In this document: positions 57,600-64,000 of the stretch, piece after piece
Layout: every line of letters starts with the position of its first letter
How positions within the stretch are numbered: position 1 is the first letter of the stretch
Assembly: GCF_009389715.1 (NCBI RefSeq)
Contig: NC_052404.1
Coordinates: forward strand, 3,464,738-3,528,737
Length of the DNA: 64,000 nt
From: Phoenix dactylifera
Taxonomy: Eukaryota; Streptophyta; Magnoliopsida; Arecales; Arecaceae
Direction of reading: 5' to 3'
Made by a program: the position numbers and the translations under genes
Notes under the pieces: generated by a model
Told to the model about the DNA's origin: nothing
The model's input: the letters and a program-made list of their open reading frames with translations, nothing else
Databases searched by the model: none

Positions 57600-59110
57600 G
57601 GATGGCATGGTCATTTCGGAGGTCAAGCTGGGTATTTGAGGCATTTCATTCTCTTTGCTGGTGTGGAAGGATGAAACGGAGTACTTAATGTTCATAATTA
57701 TGTTTCTCTCTTAAGAGGAAATTGTGGTCGGCTTTCTACGGTTATTCTTCGGAGGCTCGGCTAGTTTTCTAGCTGAGGAGAGCTTAGACAAGCTCGATTT
57801 GGTTGCACCTTTGGTTATTCCGAAGCAGGGAGGGATGGATTGAAGGTGTGGAAAAAAAGATGAATTAAATTTTTTTTAAAAAAAAAAGGTATGATGCATA
57901 TAAGTTTACAAAGAAAAATGCTAGGAAAATCTAAAAAAAAGAGAGAGATTGAGATAGAAGATAATTCCAACAAAATTCAAGCTAATGAAAAGTTGATAAT
58001 GCATTGTTTATCGACTTTATATTAGCATATTAGCTGATTTTAGGAACAATAGAGGTATTAAATTTTTTCGTTGGCACAATATTAGCTACTTCTAGGGATA
58101 GCTAATATGTCATCGACTTTTTTCTCAACATGACACTAGTTGTATACTTGTATCTAACTATTATTGCTCTTTTTCTGGATATGGAGACCATTTTGTTATA
58201 ATTAATGCATTGATGGTCTTCCATTGATAAAAAGGTCCCTAGAATAGATGATCATTTTATTTTCTCCTAAAATTACTCTAGAAAATGATAATGTGAAACT
58301 TGGTGGGCTAGGGCTACTTGCAATCTTGCCTGGAGGTTCAATCTTTAAGTAACAATATAGGGGTCAGATAAAACTTAAGCTGAATAGAGTGACCTGTTAT
58401 GTAGTTTGGGTTCAGACCTACCTTGAGTGTGTCATAAACACATGGCTTGGAGATGATAAGATGGTGAATTGTTTTATTTTTAGAATATTTCAGGATGGCT
58501 AAAAGGCACCATGTTCGACAGTATATATAAAGTAAAAATGGTTACAATATGTTGCAGACCTATACCTTCAATTATGTAGGTAGAGATATAGGTGTATTAT
58601 TCAATAAAATACGTTATGTAAACTTTCATCATTTGTTTCGTAATGAAATGCTAGTATTGATTAAGGTCTATCTAGCATAACATTAGTGTAATCTTAAAGC
58701 ACAAAAAAAAGGCAAGGTAGTTGCTAACTCCACTAAATAATATTTCTAGTTATATTTATCCGATGCCATTGACAAAGGTCTCCAATACTGCCACCCTTAA
58801 TTACACTAGGGATATAGAATTATTATGAAATTTATGTAAATATTGTATTATCTTTGCTTGAAAATCTTAGTAGACATCAAATTCTACCTCTATAATTAGA
58901 ACCAAGTTTGTTTATGTTTGTCCTACTGCCTGGGACTTGTAGAACCATATACCTTGTATAGATTGGGATCTTTTCTCAATTGTCTTTAACAACTTTCCGG
59001 AAGAATGGGGTGAAAAACCTAAAACATGTAAATGAAAGAAGGTTATGCCTGTAAGGTATGGCCTTGAGTTTGTTGCAAAAATGAAATTTTTCTTGGGAAG
59101 ATAAAAGATC
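57600..59110. other. Spacer, no gene seen
   Basis: AT-rich beyond the annexin promoter, no coding frame, no repeat ends recognised. Confidence 0.45.
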
Positions 59111-59124
59111 ATCTAACAAGTGGA

Positions 59125-59458
59125 TTTTTTTTTTTTGCTAGACCAATGGGGGTGGGGGAGGAGGATAACCTCACCCGCATAGCAGCCCCCACTGGGTCCT
59201 CTTCCATCAGAGAATGTTCGATGCGGGTAAACAAGATGTCCATCCTTACTCATAGCCTCCCCGACCTGTGGGTTACCCCACGTGTGATTACGTCACTCCA
59301 GCGCCATCTCAGTACCGGCGGACTAGATGGCAACTTCACCGGACAAACCAAGCGGGGGGCATCCGCTCCCCACATTTAATCGACGCCTGGACGTTTCGAA
59401 TCTGGGTCACTCCGGTGGAATCTTAGCCCCGTTCCAACAGTACTAGCATCTTGGTGGC
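59125..59458 (-). mobile_element. SINE with 13-bp target duplication
   Basis: TCTAACAAGTGGA occurs directly before (59112-59124) and after (59459-59471) the insert. The plus-strand left end is a run of 12 T, that is a poly-A tail for a minus-strand element. Read on the minus strand, the first ~60 nt resemble a tRNA with a B box AGATTCGAAAC. The body is GC-rich and without coding sequence. Length about 334 bp. The clean, identical duplication indicates a fairly recent insertion. Confidence 0.85.
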
Positions 59459-59471
59459 TCTAACAAGTGGA

Positions 59472-59934
59472 CTTTGGCATACACATATGTACTACATAAA
59501 CAATGTAATTTTGCTTCTTGATAATTATGATAGATTGCCAATTATGCTCCCCAAGAAAGCTCAAGCTTTTAGCATCTTTGATTAAGTGGAATTGATACCT
59601 TTTTATTAAGAACTTTTATTACACAAAAGCTAACTCATTCTATAGACTAGAGGAACGACGTTTTGACTGTTATGTAATATTTATTGAGCATATTGATTGT
59701 TATATAGGTTATTGTTATTATTTACTATTCCCAAACTTTTGCAGCTAGGAGCCAGTAACCTCCATTTCCATTGATACATGAAGCTGATGTAGCTTAGTCT
59801 GGATAACAGGCTTTGGATCTTGGACTGTGCTCTTAGGCCTGCACATGTGTATGGGCTTGTTTAATGGTCTAAACCACATGGAGAGAAGGAGACCTTCCCT
59901 TTTTTAATATAATTACAATCTGATTCTAAAGTGC
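59472..59934. other. Spacer, no gene seen
   Basis: AT-rich sequence without recognised features. Confidence 0.45.
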
Positions 59935-59936
59935 AC

Positions 59937-60490
59937 TAGGGATGGCAAAAAATTGACCTAACCTGAAAATCAACCAAATTCGGTCCTATCTGGGTAGGGT
60001 TTGGGTCAAAAAAAATTGAAGTTAGAACCAGGTATGAATCAAATTTTCTAATCTGGACTTCAGATGGGTCAAATATGGATTTGAGTTTTAATCTAACTCG
60101 ACGATCATAAATGAAGTTCTATTTAGGTCGAAACAATTTAAATCATTTGAAACTATGAAGTTGGATAAGATTTTTTTTTTTAATACCGATCATTTAATAT
60201 TATTTTCCCAATTGATTAGTAAGAGTTATAGGGATTGGATGTTATAGGTTAGTTTATATTTTTTAATACTGATTATATATTTTACTGAAATTAAATTTAA
60301 CTTTGCAATGTGAAAATTGTTGAAATATACAACGCATGTCTTATGAGATGCATCACACCCTAAGCCGAGCCTATTTATTTAACTGGCTCAAATGGTGATC
60401 TCTATCTTAAACCTATTTGGTTCCAAAATCACCCTTAAATCATCCAGAGTGGGTGGAAAAAAAAATTTGTTTGACCTTATACACCTTTGT
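59937..60490. mobile_element. Possible degenerate hAT-type MITE
   Basis: Begins TAGGGATGGCAAA, a typical hAT-type terminus, and continues with phrases such as ACCCGA/GGGTCAAA, typical of many plant hAT MITEs. No matching inverse terminus or 8-bp duplication was found at the other side, so the right end is only a guess. Confidence 0.35.
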
Positions 60491-61300
60491 TTAGGGTTCA
60501 GGCTTGGATATGTCATGCATAGAAAAAATAAAAAATAAAAAGATATATATCAAGCGAGCAACGTGAAGCTCATGCTCACTAGTTTATAAACAAAGATAAA
60601 GCTCTCCAGAAGGTCAGCCTTCATTGTCGCCCTGAAATTGACCCTACTAAGACAGCTTATACGTTAGTGATTTTAATTGACATGGATATATCCTAAGGAC
60701 AGGCTCATATCAACTCCCTGCACCATGCGGCATTTATTCAGTAGATGTCATTGTACACCATGAGCCCTGCATCATGGCTTGGAGAAGTCAGAATTCATGT
60801 GACTCACATCAAGCTTAGAGGAAAAGAAAAGAAATATGAGAATAAATATATGCATGCATTGATCTCACTAGGGCAACCACCACATATTTTGATAATATAA
60901 ACTAATCAGTAACTCATTGTTCAGGATAGCTGTTGCAACTCATACAACATTATTTGATTTGATTTGATTTGATTTATATATTAAATCGCACTTGCTAATT
61001 GCACCAACTGATGTAAAAGATGACTGTGGACTGGTATTCTATAAAATAGCAAGGTATTACTTCTCTGAAAGTGAGATTCATGCTATAACATTGTCACCCT
61101 TCCTCTTTTTAATTGGTTCAGTACTTGAAGATATTGGTCGTAGCAATCTCCAGACCATTCATATTAACTACAGGAATGTAGAAAATGAGCAATGTGAAAA
61201 GCATGGAATTATCATACAAGGTTGGACCTGGCCATTGTGAGAAATTTGTATTGGAAATATGATTTAAATTGCACCGATGTGCTTTATATACAAGTTGAGC
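60491..61300. other. Spacer, no gene seen
   Basis: AT-rich; a small GATTT tandem (five units) at 60955-60980. No coding sequence recognised. Confidence 0.45.
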
Positions 61301-61358
61301 CCCCAGATATAGTAGAATACAACAATAAAATTTCATGATTATGAGAAAGATATTAGGG

Positions 61359-62161
61359 ACTAGATTTAGTATAATACAATAGCAAAATTCTATGAATTGA
61401 TACAAATACTAAATTTGAATATGACAAATAGATTCCATAATTTTTGGAGATTGATCTGAGTTGATATACTAAGATCGTACATGCAATATGTGGTTGATAT
61501 ACTAAGATCGTACATGCAATATGTGGTAGGTATGATATCCAATAGTGTATATACTATAATAGATGACATTGTGGATAATTCTGGGTTGTAATAATCTGAA
61601 AAAATAGCTTCCAAACTGGATTATACATGATAATGATGGGTGTCACGGCCTTCCGTCATTATTGTTGAGTTGGCACTCAGAAAGTGATGCCTTTTTTTTC
61701 CTTCTATCATGGAAAGAGATGGTGAAGAGAAAATTGAAAAGGGATGGTACCAACTTTGTGTTACACGAGGAGACTAGATATAGTATAATACAATAACAAA
61801 ATTCTATGATTTGATACAAATACTAAATTTGAATATGACGAATAGATTTCATAATTTTTGGAGATTGATCTGAGTTAATATACTAAGATCGTGCATGCAA
61901 TATGTTGCAGCTGTGATATCCAATAGTGTATATACTATAAGTCTGTAATAGACGAGATTGTGGATGATTCTGGGTTATAATAATCTGGAAAAATAGCTTC
62001 CAAACTGGATTATACATGATAATGATGGGTGTCATGGGCTTCCGTCATTATTGTTGAGTTGGCCCTCAAAAAGTGATGCCTTTTTTTTCTTCTTCTGTCA
62101 TGGAAAGAGATGCTGAAAGGAAAATTGAAAGAGATGGTTACCAACTTTGTGCTACACGAGG
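61359..62161. repeat. Tandem duplication of a ~400-bp segment
   Basis: Copy 1 (61359-61770) and copy 2 (61772-62161) run parallel from GACTAGAT-TAGTATAATAC to CTACACGAGG with scattered differences. Copy 1 has an additional internal 33-bp duplication (about 61458-61523). A shorter, more diverged start of the same unit lies at about 61301-61340. No coding content. Confidence 0.92.
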
Positions 62162-63660
62162 GGATTTAATAATACTATAGAGTTAAGAATGGAGAGGGAG
62201 AGCTTGAAAAATCTGTGCCTTAAAAGGATTCTAAAACATCCATATCCATAGGCAGATAGGATATGATCACTTCCTCCAATCAGGCAGGCAGTGCAATGTA
62301 GAGTGTGACTATTTGATTGGATGAGCTGAAGGAATCCATAAAATATATGGATAAGGTTTGGTCACCAAACAAGAAAAACCTTGCAGTTTCTAGCTACATG
62401 AATCTCTCATTGATGCTAATAATGCAGTACCATGTCCACCTGTATCGTAGTAATTATTCTCAAAAAAAAAAAATCCATAGTATTGTAGCTTATAGTTTAA
62501 ATGTTGTAGGAATACAAATGTAAAGAGCTTTGTGTCATTTTGAAGGTCGTATTTAGGATGAGCAACATATGAGTCGAACTTGCCATGCCAACTATTAATT
62601 TGCTTGCCACCTCTCATCTAGCAACTTATTCTTCGAAGAGGTCCAAGATTCAAATCCTGAGTACTACTCAAAAATATGACTTAAGTTTTTTGACGTAGAG
62701 CTTTGTATCTATAATCATTTGTGCTTTGTATTGACAATATACGCTAATTAACAACATGCTATGAATTGATAAATATTTTCATTTATGAGAGAGCTTTTTT
62801 TTCTTTCTTTCATACTATATATAGAGAGATAAAGCTTTGAAAGAAGTTATTAATTTGCAAATGACCATCAAAGCATGCTAAAAGAATTTCACAGCTTCCA
62901 TATCTAATCTTGTCATTTCTCACTCATTTCAAAACATCACATTCGACTAGTCTGCAAAATCTCATTTCAGTAGTTGGTGCACCATGCCTTTAGTTAAATG
63001 ATTGTAGACCCCACTCCAACGTTATAGCAATATATAACATCACTCTCTCAACCTTGGGGACCTCCTATTTTTTTTCAAGTTGATGTTGAGGTCCAATTTA
63101 TTGGGATAAGCCACGGGCCAACTAAGCAAAAGTGACATGAAACAACCCTCCTATCCCTTTCACTCATTCATCTCTGGACCAGAGATTTGAATTGGTCTTG
63201 CTCACCTAGTACTCAACATTATTGAATTTCCCTTGTCACGGCGTCGAACTGTGGAATTACAAGCTGCATCTCATTAATCTTAAGTCAAGGAATTGGTGGT
63301 TGTAAAAAGAGTGCATGTCCCCTTTGCTTTAACTTTCAGGGGATGCGACCTTATGTTTAGATTTTATATGCAGAGGTGTTTCACGTTGGTGATGGCCGGC
63401 CAAAATATGGATAGCATTCAAATGTGTCATGCCCCACTGTATTTTGCAGTTAGTACCACAAACCAGTGACATCTTGTCTTCTGGACCCATGTGTATCACA
63501 TAATCAATCAATGTAGATATAGTATATATCAAGAAGAGTTGGATATTCTTAAACTATCCTAATGTTTTTTTTTTTCAAGGAAGAGAAAACTATTCTAATG
63601 TTAAGAACAAGAAAGGTTCCCCTTCCAACTACTGGAACTTGATGTGTTTGCATGTGAAGT
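62162..63660. other. Spacer, no gene seen
   Basis: AT-rich sequence, short homopolymers, no coding frame with recognisable domains. Confidence 0.45.
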
Positions 63661-63671
63661 CCTGGTTTTAT

Positions 63672-63768
63672 GTCTCTCCTTTGAAAACTCCAACCAAACA
63701 AGAGGCATCTCATTACTTTCCCGTTGACCACACTTTCCCCCTTCTTTTCCCACGAACCAAACGAGCCC
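63672..63768. mobile_element. Lone arm of the Tourist-like foldback family
   Basis: Matches 52321-52420 (arm a') with a few differences and ends in CGAACCAAACGAGCCC. No partner arm precedes it, so it is a truncated copy. Confidence 0.85.
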
Positions 63769-64000
63769 TAGGGTGTTGCTTGCTGCTTGGTGACATTAGC
63801 CCTTTAGAGCAAGATGACCTAGTAATGCCCATCCTACATCTAGTTTACATGGGAGCACAGCACCACAAAAGAAGTTACAAATCACCTGCTCTCCTTGGTC
63901 GTAGGTTGAAAGAAGGACTCACCTTCCTCCAAGTGAATCCATCGCAAGATCTCAAAGCACTCCAAACTCTATCGTTCGTCCGCATGCATAGATCTCAAAG
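63769..64000. other. Window end, nothing recognised
   Basis: Moderately GC-rich sequence. It could hold part of a gene that continues outside the window, but no frame supports this. Confidence 0.35.

Noticed and set aside
59146-59379. 77-codon frame in the SINE
   Set aside because: Lies within a tRNA-type retroposon with no coding function.

Overview
This is nuclear DNA of a flowering plant, almost certainly a monocot. The host genes have long, repeat-filled introns, GT-AG splicing and a tRNA-Arg(ACG) of plant type, and the repeats are typical plant ones (SIRE/Maximus-type Ty1/copia, hAT-Ac, Tourist-like foldbacks, SINE, L1-type LINE tails with an RNase H domain). Gene structure and repeat style suggest a palm or close relative, but I cannot fix the species from sequence alone.

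Layout. 1-1.15 kb: a minus-strand LTR-like promoter unit. 1.9-4.6 kb: a complete hAT transposon with an exact 8-bp target duplication, inserted in a GC-rich repeat. 6.5-15.9 kb (minus): a SINA/SINAT-type RING E3 ligase with three coding exons and a probable 5'UTR exon about 3.9 kb upstream. 16.2-17.9 kb: LINE fragments. 18.8-25.2 kb (minus): an F-box gene of the SKIP5 type in five exons, whose first intron carries a foldback of the GGTACC-rich repeat family. 26.6-27.0 kb: an unassigned promoter-like block. 28.0-35.5 kb (minus): an LNK1/LNK2-type clock co-regulator in eight coding exons, the last about 3 kb from the rest. 36.0-36.5 kb: a LINE tail. 36.95-48.78 kb: one whole-looking, very young SIRE-type copia element. 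50.2-51.75 kb (plus): an intronless CYP94-like P450. 51.8-52.76 kb: an unusual interleaved double foldback just past the P450 stop. 54.0 kb: tRNA-Arg. 55.0-57.6 kb (minus): a six-exon annexin D4-like gene with a TATA box. 57.6-64 kb: gene-poor, with a SINE bounded by a 13-bp target duplication, a ~400-bp tandem duplication and a lone Tourist-like arm.

The host genes (ubiquitin ligase, F-box protein, clock co-factor, P450, annexin, tRNA) are ordinary neighbours with no sign of a joint pathway. The unusual material is in the mobile DNA. The copia LTR carries about 25 copies of the 10-bp palindrome GAGTCGACTC, with an opposite-facing cluster in front of its third ORF. Its transcribed leader holds five consecutive stem-loops whose stems differ but stay paired around one conserved loop pattern. 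The a-b-a'-b' foldback behind the P450 is the other structure I would examine first.

All exon joins were worked out by hand from splice signals, reading phase and family resemblance. No database search was possible.
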